A stretch of DNA of 64,000 nt, taken from the NCBI RefSeq assembly GCF_913776295.1, contig NZ_CAJYOJ010000060.1:154590-218589 (forward strand), read 5' to 3'. A program made the position numbers and the translations under genes. Below, in pieces: positions 45,887 through 54,976 of the stretch. The DNA comes from an uncultured Pedobacter sp. GTDB taxonomy: Bacteria; Bacteroidota; Bacteroidia; Sphingobacteriales; Sphingobacteriaceae. The notes beneath the pieces were generated by a model. The model did no database searches, was not told where the DNA came from, and saw nothing but the letters and a program-made list of their open reading frames with translations. Position 1 is the stretch's first letter. Each line of letters starts with the position of its first letter.

Positions 45887-47212
45887 TTACTCTCTATCTG
45901 GCGTAATTACCTCCAGTTTTCGATATAAGGTGGCAATTGCAATCCCCAACTTTCTTGCAGCTTTCCTTTTATTGCCTTGACATTCTGCTATCACATTCAG
46001 GATATGCTCTTTTTCAATTTCATGGAGTGATCTTGAGGCATTTTCTTTTTTAACTTTAGGCCTGATGATCAGGTTTTCGTCCAATACTCCGTTTGAAAGA
46101 ATGATTGCTCTTTCCATTACGTTGATCAATTCACGGATATTGCCTTTAAAATGCAAGGTCGACAATGCCTTAACAAAATTGCCTTTAAGACTTGGTTTTG
46201 GAATGCCCAGTTGGTTAGGCAAGGTGTTAAATAGATGTTTGACGAGTAACTGTATATCACCATCCCGCTCCCTAAGCGGCGGAATATCGATCATGAAAGA
46301 TGAAATCCGGTAGTATAAATCCTCCCTAAAGCTACCTTTTTGTATGGCTAATTCTAAGTTCTGATTGGTTGCCGCTATTAAACGACAATCAACTTTTGTT
46401 GTTTTGGTATCGCCCAATTTGATAAATGTTCCATTCTGTAAAACCCTTAATAGCTTAGCCTGTAGCTCAATTCCCATTTCGCCTATTTCATCTAAAAAAA
46501 TTGTACCATGATCGGCCATCTCAAACAAGCCCTTTTTATCTTTTAACGCTCCGGTAAACGCTCCAGCTTTATAACCAAAAAGTTCGCTCTCCAACACCTC
46601 TTTTCCTATCGCACTGCAATTTATCGCTAAAAATGGTTGCTGATGACGTAAACTGCTATGGTGTATCGCTTCAGCAAAAAGATCTTTACCCACTCCGGTT
46701 TCGCCAAGTAGCAATACGTTTGCATTGGTTTTGGCCACTCGTTTAGCTAATTCTTTGGCATGTTGTATGGCGGGAGAATCTCCGATGATCGAGGCAAATC
46801 CCTTTTCCTCCAGATTTTTCTGGTGCAATTTTTCCATAAATTTATCCATTGCCTGCATACTGGCCTGATTTACCATTCCAATAAGCCGTACAGGAGAATC
46901 GCCTTTAATCATATAATCAAAGGCTCCAAGTTTGATTGAATTTACACCATCAGGTATTGATCCTGTTGATGTAAACAGAATAATCTCCGTATCGGGAGAA
47001 ATGTTTTTGATTTCTGAAATGAAACTTAAGCCACTACCATCGGGCAGTTTTACATCCAATACGATAACATGAATTACCTGACGCATGATGATAGCCTTTG
47101 CAGATTTGATACAATCCGCTTCAAGAACATCGTAACCTTCGGATGACAATATTCTGCCATAAAGGGTTCTCTCTAAAGTATTATCTTCAATGATTAATAA
47201 TTGTGGAAGCAT
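45887..47212 (-). CDS. NtrC-type sigma-54-dependent response regulator
   Basis: A 441-residue regulator. Receiver domain (1-120) with LLIIEDNTLERTLYG, Asp in IVLDVKLPDGSG and Lys in DYMIKGDSPVR. AAA+ domain: Walker A LLGETGVGKDLFAE, GAFTGALKDKKGLFEM with the sigma-54-contacting GAFTGA loop, and Walker B GTIFLDEIGEM. C-terminal Fis-type helix-turn-helix GNKRKAARKLGIAIATLYRK. It activates sigma-54 promoters when phosphorylated. No partner kinase is adjacent; it is convergent with the Crp/LuxR pair. Confidence 0.93.
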   Translation of the reverse strand: MLPQLLIIEDNTLERTLYGRILSSEGYDVLEADCIKSAKAIIMRQVIHVIVLDVKLPDGSGLSFISEIKNISPDTEIILFTSTGSIPDGVNSIKLGAFDYMIKGDSPVRLIGMVNQASMQAMDKFMEKLHQKNLEEKGFASIIGDSPAIQHAKELAKRVAKTNANVLLLGETGVGKDLFAEAIHHSSLRHQQPFLAINCSAIGKEVLESELFGYKAGAFTGALKDKKGLFEMADHGTIFLDEIGEMGIELQAKLLRVLQNGTFIKLGDTKTTKVDCRLIAATNQNLELAIQKGSFREDLYYRISSFMIDIPPLRERDGDIQLLVKHLFNTLPNQLGIPKPSLKGNFVKALSTLHFKGNIRELINVMERAIILSNGVLDENLIIRPKVKKENASRSLHEIEKEHILNVIAECQGNKRKAARKLGIAIATLYRKLEVITPDRE

Positions 47213-48180
47213 ATAGAGATGTTTAATATGAGAGATCGCAAGAGCCGAAATTCAGACAAGTGCCATAGATTTTATATGTGATTAATATGAGTTGTAAAAT
47301 TGTGTTTACTCCATTAGAAATGGATGGTCCTTGTGATCCATCGAAAGCTAAATATCAAATGGACCTGCTAACCGTGCCGCCATATTTTTGCGAGTAAATA
47401 ATTTGGATACTTCCTAATAGATGATGCCGTAAAGTTTGTTTATGAAAAACAAAGTGAATTTTTTACTTTTTCCGGTATCTTTTATTTTAATATATTGGGG
47501 AACTGCCTTTATCCAATCTGATGAAGAAAAGACCAAGCCATAATGCCATAACAATCAATACAATTGGTATTGTATGCAATTTTAATGGAGAATATTAATT
47601 ACAAATGGCTTATAACACATATACGATTTTTTGATAATGAAGGATATATTATTTATAGCATAAAATTAGAATTGTAGATTACACATGATTTTAGTGATTG
47701 ATGTATATAAACATAATGGCTAGAAGTTGTATCGTTTTTTTGATAATTTGTAAGGTAAATGTAATCATAACTATATTCCTTTATTATCTATTTCAATAGA
47801 TTTATTATGACAGTTGTCAATTAATGAACTTAAAATAGGGGATAGTGACCTGATTCAGCTATAATAGGAAACCAGAATTATATTTTTTTAAAAAAAAAGG
47901 GATTAATTAGATCATATTCAGTAGAAATTAAACAAATCAAGGTGTCTTCAAAGCATTCATTTAGTTACGGTGACGCAAAATCTATAAATTTATTGGTCAG
48001 TTAAATGAAGTAATGATCTATTTAGGTAAATAAATACTGCTTATAGATGACAAATATCAATCAGCATCCTAAATCATAAAACTTGCTTGGTTATATTGGA
48101 ATGATAAAAATCTAGATTTCCTCAATTTTATACGTCTATAATGAAATTATAAAAGAGCTGTTGATCATTTATTGTCTATT
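47213..48180. other. AT-rich, largely gene-free stretch
   Basis: Nearly a kilobase of AT-rich sequence with no full gene, apart from one 33-residue ORF at 47442. Its base composition looks lower in G+C than the flanking genes. Probably decayed or recombined DNA at the edge of the island. Confidence 0.4.
47442..47543 (+). CDS. Possible 33-residue single-pass membrane peptide
   Basis: ATG 47442 to TAA 47543. The peptide has a basic start (MKNKVN), one hydrophobic helix (FLLFPVSFILIYWGTAFI) and an acidic/basic tail (QSDEEKTKP), the usual plan of a small inner-membrane protein. AAAGTTTG lies just upstream, one base off TAnnTTTG. It may also be chance in an AT-rich region. Confidence 0.3.
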   Translation: MKNKVNFLLFPVSFILIYWGTAFIQSDEEKTKP

Positions 48181-48183
48181 CAT

Positions 48184-48465
48184 GTGATTAGCGGTAAATG
48201 CAAACCCTGATCATTATTTCCTTCATGAGCGGCCACAAACGCTTCATGGAAATAGAACGTAGCTTTCCGAAAATTTCCTCAAAGGTACTCGCCAAAGAAT
48301 TGAAAGAACTAGATTAACACCACCTCATCAAACACAATGTTTTTGACGAATCGCCTGTTTTGGTAGAATACACGGCAAGAAATTATGTTATTACTTAAGA
48401 AAAAGTAATTCAGGAGTTGCATCACTGGGGAGCTAATCAAAGGAAAAAGATATTAGGACAATAGG
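48184..48465 (+). pseudogene. HxlR-family regulator relic
   Basis: Reading with one frameshift near 48207, the product gives VISGKCKP, then SGHKRFMEIERSFPKISSKV and LAKELKELD, a stop at the next codon, then HLIKHNVFDESPVLVEYTAR, another stop, then IQELHHWG. This is the winged-helix plan of HxlR regulators, broken by a frameshift and two in-frame stops. The start is approximate. Confidence 0.7.
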
Positions 48466-48566
48466 TATTGTTGTTAAAATTAGATTGTAACATCTTTACA
48501 ACTTTTTTGCTTGATCCAAGATCCGTTGGCTAGCCTGTATGTTCAAACCACTGGCTATGAATACAA

Positions 48567-48597
48567 AAAACCTTCAAGCTTTAGGCTTGAAGGTTTT
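48567..48597 (-). terminator. Terminator beside the left att copy
   Basis: Perfect 13-bp stem AAAACCTTCAAGC (48567-48579) with GCTTGAAGGTTTT (48585-48597), and a T-run on the minus strand. Placed exactly where a terminator would follow a leftward tRNA-Lys; it may be the original tRNA terminator before integration. Confidence 0.75.
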
Positions 48598-48598
48598 C

Positions 48599-48614
48599 GT
48601 GATCCCGCTGGGAT
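48599..48614. repeat. Left att-site copy (16 bp of the tRNA-Lys 3' end)
   Basis: GTGATCCCGCTGGGAT, identical to 60053-60068. On the minus strand it is the T-stem 3' half, acceptor 3' strand and discriminator base of the tRNA. Confidence 0.75.
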
Positions 48615-48963
48615 AATAATTTAATAATCCAAGCGATACTAAATGAGCAAGTTATAAATAATAGTTAATTGTTATTTCTTATTGGGCATCGAATTGGGAA
48701 CCAGTTATTTTGATATGAATTGACTTTTTTTGAAAGAACAATTAAATTATTTTTTTCTACAAAAATACACTTTATTCCGAATAAATCTACAAAAAAACTT
48801 GGTTGTACTTGATAGTCTTTTTCTTTTTTTGATTAGTCCTTAAGTTTTTTAATAGGATTTTGAATGATTTCTTTTTTAAAAATGCCAAATTTTAATTGAC
48901 CTACTTTAGAAGAGCATTTTAACTAGAAAAAAGTTAATGTTGTGCTAGCGTATGCACATTATT
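48615..48963. other. AT-rich gap inside the island border
   Basis: About 350 bases between the att copy and the TonB receptor stop; long A/T runs, no gene or structure recognised. Confidence 0.4.
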
Positions 48964-51399
48964 TTACAGTCTCCCGCTTTCATCAACACTGCTTTTCTCG
49001 TAAGTGCTTTTTTTGAAGGCTTTTCCAGACCTAAAATTGTATCTTAACGAAAAATATAGTTTTCTCGTCTGAAATTTTGGATTCCTGGTAATTGCCTGAT
49101 TGTTGTAATAGCTGGTGATTTGTGGGTTGCTGCTAAACAATATGTCTTCAAGGTTAACATTGATCGACAACTTATTCTTTAGCATCTTTTTTGAAATACC
49201 GGCTGAAATATCTCCAAAACCTTTGGTAATAGTATTCGCATAGATGCTTCGTGGAGTGTAGTATGTGCTCAGGGATAGTGATAGCGTTTTATTTATTTCA
49301 AAATCATTGCTGTTCTGGAAAACGAATGTACCTTTTTGGATCTGATACTGATCGCCGGTTACATGCTTGTATTGTAACAGTAGGGTGTTATTTGTTGTCC
49401 AGAATTTTGTGATGTCAAATGGTGCTGACAAGTTTATATTGTAAAGCCTCGTATTACCCACATTTTCCCATGTTTGGTAGAGGATATCTGACTTATCTAT
49501 AGATACAATCCTTTGGATCTGGCCACTTAAGTTAGAATATAATAGACTTAAACTGTATCTGTTCTTTAATGTCAATGTCAATTGCAGGTTGTCCGCAAAT
49601 GATGGGCTTAAATTAGGATTCCCTGTTGAGATGGTATTGTTGTCGACATAAAATATGTAAGGATTCAAAGTTGAGTAGGAGGGCCTGGCAATTCGCCTGT
49701 TGTAAGTCAGAGAAAGGTTATAGTACTTTTTTTGGTCCAAATCCCTGCCAAAATAAATGGAGGGAAAGATGTTGAAGTATTTTCGTTGATTGTCCGTTTG
49801 GTTTCCTAATGAATGAAGTGACGTGAGAATGTCTGTTGCTTCGCCTCTTAAACCAAGTCTGTAATTTAGGTTTAGAAACTTTCCGCTTCCTTCAATAAAT
49901 CCTGCCGTGATCATTTCGTCGTACAGATAATCAAAACCGGCTTTCGGATCTGTGAAAAATCCATTGCCTGCAAAAAGCTCGACTGAATTGTCGGTATTTA
50001 TATATGATTTCGATATCCGGCCACCAAAATTCAGCTCATGCCCGCCTTTAAATATCTTCAGGTATTTAATCTCACCTGTATAAATTCTGGAACGGCTTGG
50101 AAAGATGAAATTGTAGAGTGTATCAGCCAAGAGGTTGTTGAGGTTGTCTCTGGAGGAGCTTTCAATTTCACTGGACTCTTTTTTGCTGTTTGTTGTGAAA
50201 TCGCCATTTACACTCAGCCTAGATTGTAATGAGTCGGTGTATAAACGGTAGTTGATACCGAAGTTATGGTAACCTATCTTCGATATGTTGTTGAACTGGC
50301 CCGCCGATTTCACCGTATTTTTAGGTTCGGTATTGAGCATTAGTGCCTCGCTCAGGCTTGATTCTTTTTCTGTTGCATAGTTTCCATTGTAGTTAATGCT
50401 AATATTTTGACTGGCGCTTACGTCATATGCAAGTCCTAAATTTAGGTTGTTCAGGTTTCCCCTTGTTATCCGTTCCGTTTTAGAAGAGAAGGAACTGCCT
50501 GCCATGAGTGTCCTAAACTGTTCATCGGTGAAATATTCTTTTTTTACCTGGTAGCTATATTTGGCACTCAACTGGATTTTGTCTTTCCTTAGGTTAATAT
50601 TCGCATATGGACTGGTAGAGGGATACCGGCCCAATCCAAATGATTGCTGCCCTCCCAGGTACCCCGTTATACCATCAACCGTTGGTTTTTTCATATTGAT
50701 ATTGATAATTCCTCCCAGGCCTTCGGCAGAAAATTCAGAAGAGGGAGTTCCAAGAATCTCAATATTTTTGAGCTCTGCAGCATTTATATTTGCCAGATAG
50801 TTTTTCAAGGCATTTCCGGTCATCTTCAACGGCTGGCCATCGAGATAAATTCTTACACCGGAAACACCATTGATGAAGATTTCATTGTTCATCACCTGGA
50901 TCCCTGGCGCATACTGTAAGATCTGGTTAAAATTCTTCCCTTGCAGGGCATCATTGCCCTCCACATTAACAATCAGTTTATCATTTTTTCTGGAGATCAG
51001 TGGACGCCTACCTTTTATCTCAACCGCATCAAGGATATTTATCTTTTCTTGAAGAAAGAATACGTATAGGCTGTCTGTTGCATTTTTGAAAGAAAACCTG
51101 CCCTTATATGTATATGTTGAGGTATGGGAGATTTCGATTATGAAATAGTCGGCTGAACTCAAGTCGTCTACAGTAAAAAGTCCGTTTTTGTCTGATGTCC
51201 TGGTAACCATGGGATTTGTCGAATTTGCAGGCGAGAATATCTTGATGTAGGCGTCAGCTAATCCTTTGGATTTTCCTGTTTCAACTTTTCCCCTGAATAC
51301 TTTGCTTTGGCCAAATGCCTTAATATTGAGCAATAGCAGGATAAGTAAAAAGACTTTTAAAAATTTTAAGGTGGATATAGTCATCGGTTCAAAGTTCAT
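48964..51399 (-). CDS. TonB-dependent receptor-like outer-membrane protein
   Basis: An 811-residue outer-membrane protein with signal peptide (ends IKAFGQ). An N-terminal carboxypeptidase-regulatory-like beta-sandwich (VFRGKVETGKSKGLADAYIK) is followed by a plug domain (FNQILQYAPGIQVMNNEIFI, GVRIYLDGQPL, IEILGTPSSEFSAEGLGGII) and a large beta barrel with TYNRRIARPSYSTLNPYI and FYVDNNTISTGNPNLSPS. It belongs to the outer-membrane beta-barrel family related to SusC-like receptors but without SusD. Divergent from the lanthipeptide precursor gene, so it may take part in export, uptake or self-protection. Confidence 0.85.
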   Translation of the reverse strand: MNFEPMTISTLKFLKVFLLILLLLNIKAFGQSKVFRGKVETGKSKGLADAYIKIFSPANSTNPMVTRTSDKNGLFTVDDLSSADYFIIEISHTSTYTYKGRFSFKNATDSLYVFFLQEKINILDAVEIKGRRPLISRKNDKLIVNVEGNDALQGKNFNQILQYAPGIQVMNNEIFINGVSGVRIYLDGQPLKMTGNALKNYLANINAAELKNIEILGTPSSEFSAEGLGGIININMKKPTVDGITGYLGGQQSFGLGRYPSTSPYANINLRKDKIQLSAKYSYQVKKEYFTDEQFRTLMAGSSFSSKTERITRGNLNNLNLGLAYDVSASQNISINYNGNYATEKESSLSEALMLNTEPKNTVKSAGQFNNISKIGYHNFGINYRLYTDSLQSRLSVNGDFTTNSKKESSEIESSSRDNLNNLLADTLYNFIFPSRSRIYTGEIKYLKIFKGGHELNFGGRISKSYINTDNSVELFAGNGFFTDPKAGFDYLYDEMITAGFIEGSGKFLNLNYRLGLRGEATDILTSLHSLGNQTDNQRKYFNIFPSIYFGRDLDQKKYYNLSLTYNRRIARPSYSTLNPYIFYVDNNTISTGNPNLSPSFADNLQLTLTLKNRYSLSLLYSNLSGQIQRIVSIDKSDILYQTWENVGNTRLYNINLSAPFDITKFWTTNNTLLLQYKHVTGDQYQIQKGTFVFQNSNDFEINKTLSLSLSTYYTPRSIYANTITKGFGDISAGISKKMLKNKLSINVNLEDILFSSNPQITSYYNNQAITRNPKFQTRKLYFSLRYNFRSGKAFKKSTYEKSSVDESGRL

Positions 51400-51666
51400 T
51401 CACGGCAAAGTTTCTGCATAAATAGTAATATTCTGGGATAAATGTGTCAAAAATCTTTTATAAACGATAAAGTATCTTGTCTCTTTGATCATGTATATTA
51501 ATTCATCAACCCGATGAGCATTGTAGTTTAAAAAATAATTATCTGTAAATCAAATTGTTTGTTTTTATATGATAATTATTATTTAGTATATTCAGTTATA
51601 GTACTTTTTTAGTTAAATTATTTCATACATTAGACGTATTAATCACTTTAAACAAAACAAATTTGT

Positions 51667-51885
51667 ATGAAAAATTTTATGCAGTTAAAGTCATCTCGAA
51701 AAGCTTTTTCGTTGAACCAATCATCAGTTTTATCAATGGAGGAACTAATGTTTGTTACCGGAGGTACTGAGGTTAATTCTGGTGGCGGATCATCAAGTTC
51801 AACAAGTGGAAGTACCTGTTGCGATAGCACCTGTGTATGCAAAACCGTGTGCTGCGGTGCTGACGGTGAGCCGGAAGTTCAATAA
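51667..51885 (+). CDS. Class II lanthipeptide precursor
   Basis: A 72-residue precursor. The leader has the class II signature MEELMFVTGG ending in a double glycine (Gly32-Gly33) for cleavage by the C39 peptidase. The 39-residue core opens with Gly/Ser-rich NSGGGSSSSTSGST and then packs six cysteines as CCDSTCVC and CC near residues 51-63, ending in an acidic tail GEPEVQ. It has 13 Ser/Thr that could be dehydrated. LanM follows 113 bp downstream behind an attenuator hairpin. ATG 51667 is the only good start. Confidence 0.88.
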   Translation: MKNFMQLKSSRKAFSLNQSSVLSMEELMFVTGGTEVNSGGGSSSSTSGSTCCDSTCVCKTVCCGADGEPEVQ

Positions 51886-51926
51886 CTTGATTTATTAAGG
51901 TCAGATGTTCCTATTCGTCCTTTGCG

Positions 51927-51957
51927 GGGTAAGGTCTTGTAAGTCCTTACCCTTTTG
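51927..51957 (+). terminator. Attenuator between precursor and LanM
   Basis: Perfect 8-bp stem GGGTAAGG (51927-51934) with CCTTACCC (51945-51952) followed by TTTTG. It would let the precursor be made in excess over the enzyme, as in many lantibiotic operons. Confidence 0.75.
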
Positions 51958-51998
51958 TATATAATTAGTAAACTAAATAATAAAATTGCAAAACCATT

Positions 51999-54956
51999 GT
52001 GGAAATAACAGAAAAAGCATGGCGAAAAATCAGTTTTTACTTGCAAAATGATGGCGTTTGGGAGAAACGCAAAAATATGCTTACTGATGAAGGTTCCGAT
52101 CGTTTCATTTCATACATGGAGCATCTTAAAACTTTAAATAATCCGCACGTTTACCGGCAATTTTTAGATAAGGTTATTGAACACTCGCAACTTGTGAGTG
52201 CAGAAAGCCTAGAACGCCTTTTAATGCAGCACGACAAGCCATTGCACTTTGTTTTCGTATCTATTGCAAATTTGCTCAATGCTGAAATAGAGGTTATTTA
52301 CAATCAGGCGTTTTCGGTTCAATCTCCGGAAATCTGTTCGGGTTTATCTGACGATCTGTTCGCTAAGCTCCTGAACATATTGCTTCCATCTCTCGAATTA
52401 GAGTTTTCCGTTTATCTGAATGCATATGAATACCCGGATACAAAGGAAAATCTGCTTAAGTTCGTGGTTGAAGCATCAACTTCAGCCGAATGGATCGAAT
52501 ATTTTTTTGAACAATATCCTGTGGCTGCCAGCCGTATCGAACGGCTGATTAACAATTACATGGATTACCTCTCTGAGTTTTTGGGTAATCTGAGAAGCGA
52601 CATCGGCAAGTTAAAGGAAGAATTTAAAATAAGTTGCGATCGCCGGATCACAAAGATAAACACCGGGCTTGGTGATCTCCATCATTCCGCACGTTCCACG
52701 ATCAGGATCTGTTTTGATGACGGGGCAACCGTATATTATAAACCACGCAATTTAAATTCAGAAAAAGTATTTTACAATATATACAAAGGGTTACTTTCGA
52801 TCGGATTGAAAAGATCAATTTTGGAAACAAAGTCCATCGTATGTAAGGATTACGCCTGGCAGCTCGGCGTTGTTGCTGCCGAAGTTTCCCAGATCAGCGA
52901 AGCTTCCGAATTTTATTACAATCAGGGTATTACTACTGCTATTGCCTATATTTTCAATATCCAGGATCTAATTTCCGATAATATCATTTCGGTCGGTAAA
53001 TATGCAGCGTTGATTGACCTGGAAATTTTTATGCACCCCGCCTATCCTTATGGCCTTTCCTATAAGACCAATTCTTTATCGGGGCGTAGCCTTTTGCATG
53101 GGGTTATAAAAACAGGTATGATTCCCCAGTTTGGGTTTGAATCTGTTAATAATCCGGGACAGAGCAACTCTGGCATCTCAGTCTTTTCTGCTGGGGAGGA
53201 ATTCGATCGGAATGTTCCGTTTTTTAATGGAGAGGCTATTCCTATTGACGGTATGGAAACCCATTTTGAGGATGGCTTTATTTATGCCTATCAGTTCTTT
53301 AAAAACCATCAGGAAAAAATATATGAACTTATTTTAACCCAGCATGAGCTTTGCCGAAACTTTAATGTGCGGACAATTTTGCGCTATACCTACAAATACA
53401 CTATTCTAGCTGAAAAATTAAATTATCCGGAGATTCTCCAGGACCACCTCAGATATGCAAACGTCATAGAATTTTTATGGAGAGGATATAATGAAACAAT
53501 ATTACCTGAAAAAATTATTCAGTCTGAGATAGAACAGGTATTTTCTGGAGATGTGCCATTGTTTTGTACGAAATCAGATTCCAGGGATCTTTTTGACGTT
53601 GGAAGAAACCTGCTTATTAAGGACTACTTTCCAGGTAGTGGTCTGGAACTCATTAAGGAAAAACTTTCTAGATTGGGCCAGGAGGATCTTGATGAACAAC
53701 TGAATGTTATAAGGAGGGCATTAATAATTCATCATGAATACGATGCTAAACCGACCATATTTCCGACCTTCACTGATGAAAGCCTGATCGACCAGATTAG
53801 GATATCGCTCGCCTCCTTGAACAGATATCAGGGAAAACAGTTTACCTATATTGACTATACGATTACTAAAGATAGCTTGTGGTCCCAGGATATCCAGGAT
53901 TCTGATCTTTTTCAGGGTATACCCGGACTGGGTGTGTTTTTTATCGCAAGCTATGTTACATTTGGAAAGCAGACTGATCTGGATAATGCGGTCAATATTT
54001 TTGACCAGACCGTTGGATATCTTAAAAAAACCAAAATCGATATCCTGGATAATCCGCTTCCCTCTTTGGGAATGGTAAATTACCCTCTATCTATTCTCTA
54101 TATGAGCTACCTGTATACCGAAATAACAGGTTTTGATCGCTTTGTACTTGATAACGATACTTTTGGGTTTTTGATTGATTTTATAAAGCTGAACATTAAA
54201 AAAGATGCTAAGAAGGACTACTTGTTCGGCTCTGTTGGACTAGGGTTGCTGCTGCTGCGCATCTACCAAAAACGGCCTGAAGCTGAAATTCTGGAATTAG
54301 TCATCACGATAGGTGATTATTTACTTGAATCAAAACTAGTTGTTGATCAAGATAAGATTACCTGGGAATCGAGTTCTCATGATAAATGGGGCGGGTTTGC
54401 CCATGGAACGGCCTCTTCCGCGTATTTTTTATTCTGCCTGCATGAATTAACTGGAAATGCTGATTATTATGATTGCGCATTAAAAGCATTGAAATATGAT
54501 CAGAGCCTTTATGACAGTCACCTCGGGTACTGGAAAAAGACAGTTGAAGTGGTGGGGGACCGTCATCACGGCTGGTCTAACGGCGATGCAGGAATTGCGT
54601 TGGGAAGATTTCTCTCAAAGAAATATTTAAACGATCCCTTATCAGAAAATGAAATGGAAATTGTCAAAGAATCTATTGAACGAAATATCAGGTTTTATCT
54701 GGACACAGACCATTCTATATGCTCTGGTTTTATGGGGCTGCTGGAACTTCATACACTGATGTTCAATGATCCGAAGAAAGAGTATAAATGGCTGATGGAT
54801 TTTGATTCCAGATTCAAAAGTGTTAAAAGTCTGAAGTGTGGGGGATGGTATCAGAACCAGGAGATTACCGGCTTATACTATGGTTATGCAGGTATAGGTT
54901 ACAACTATCTTAAATTAAAGTTTAATAAACAATTGCCATCGCTGCTGCATTTGTAG
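51999..54956 (+). CDS. LanM-type lanthipeptide synthetase with degenerate cyclase zinc site
   Basis: A 985-residue bifunctional synthetase, GTG start. The dehydratase (DUF4135) domain shows GLGDLHHSARSTIRI, VYYKPRNL (about 240-250), DLISDN around 320 (relatives have a His at the third position), LIDLEIFMHP and RTILRYT near 457, where Arg and Thr six apart match the CylM elimination pair. The C-terminal LanC-like domain (about 620-985) has FAHGTASSAYFLF, but the zinc motifs read HGWSNGDAGIAL (usual Cys is Ser) and SICSGFMGLLEL (usual Cys-His is Cys-Ser). Only one of three zinc ligands remains. Ring closure may be slow, spontaneous or assisted. A TPR-like gene follows by 20 bp. Confidence 0.88.
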   Translation: MEITEKAWRKISFYLQNDGVWEKRKNMLTDEGSDRFISYMEHLKTLNNPHVYRQFLDKVIEHSQLVSAESLERLLMQHDKPLHFVFVSIANLLNAEIEVIYNQAFSVQSPEICSGLSDDLFAKLLNILLPSLELEFSVYLNAYEYPDTKENLLKFVVEASTSAEWIEYFFEQYPVAASRIERLINNYMDYLSEFLGNLRSDIGKLKEEFKISCDRRITKINTGLGDLHHSARSTIRICFDDGATVYYKPRNLNSEKVFYNIYKGLLSIGLKRSILETKSIVCKDYAWQLGVVAAEVSQISEASEFYYNQGITTAIAYIFNIQDLISDNIISVGKYAALIDLEIFMHPAYPYGLSYKTNSLSGRSLLHGVIKTGMIPQFGFESVNNPGQSNSGISVFSAGEEFDRNVPFFNGEAIPIDGMETHFEDGFIYAYQFFKNHQEKIYELILTQHELCRNFNVRTILRYTYKYTILAEKLNYPEILQDHLRYANVIEFLWRGYNETILPEKIIQSEIEQVFSGDVPLFCTKSDSRDLFDVGRNLLIKDYFPGSGLELIKEKLSRLGQEDLDEQLNVIRRALIIHHEYDAKPTIFPTFTDESLIDQIRISLASLNRYQGKQFTYIDYTITKDSLWSQDIQDSDLFQGIPGLGVFFIASYVTFGKQTDLDNAVNIFDQTVGYLKKTKIDILDNPLPSLGMVNYPLSILYMSYLYTEITGFDRFVLDNDTFGFLIDFIKLNIKKDAKKDYLFGSVGLGLLLLRIYQKRPEAEILELVITIGDYLLESKLVVDQDKITWESSSHDKWGGFAHGTASSAYFLFCLHELTGNADYYDCALKALKYDQSLYDSHLGYWKKTVEVVGDRHHGWSNGDAGIALGRFLSKKYLNDPLSENEMEIVKESIERNIRFYLDTDHSICSGFMGLLELHTLMFNDPKKEYKWLMDFDSRFKSVKSLKCGGWYQNQEITGLYYGYAGIGYNYLKLKFNKQLPSLLHL

Positions 54957-54976
54957 ACGGTGAATAATATAATATC

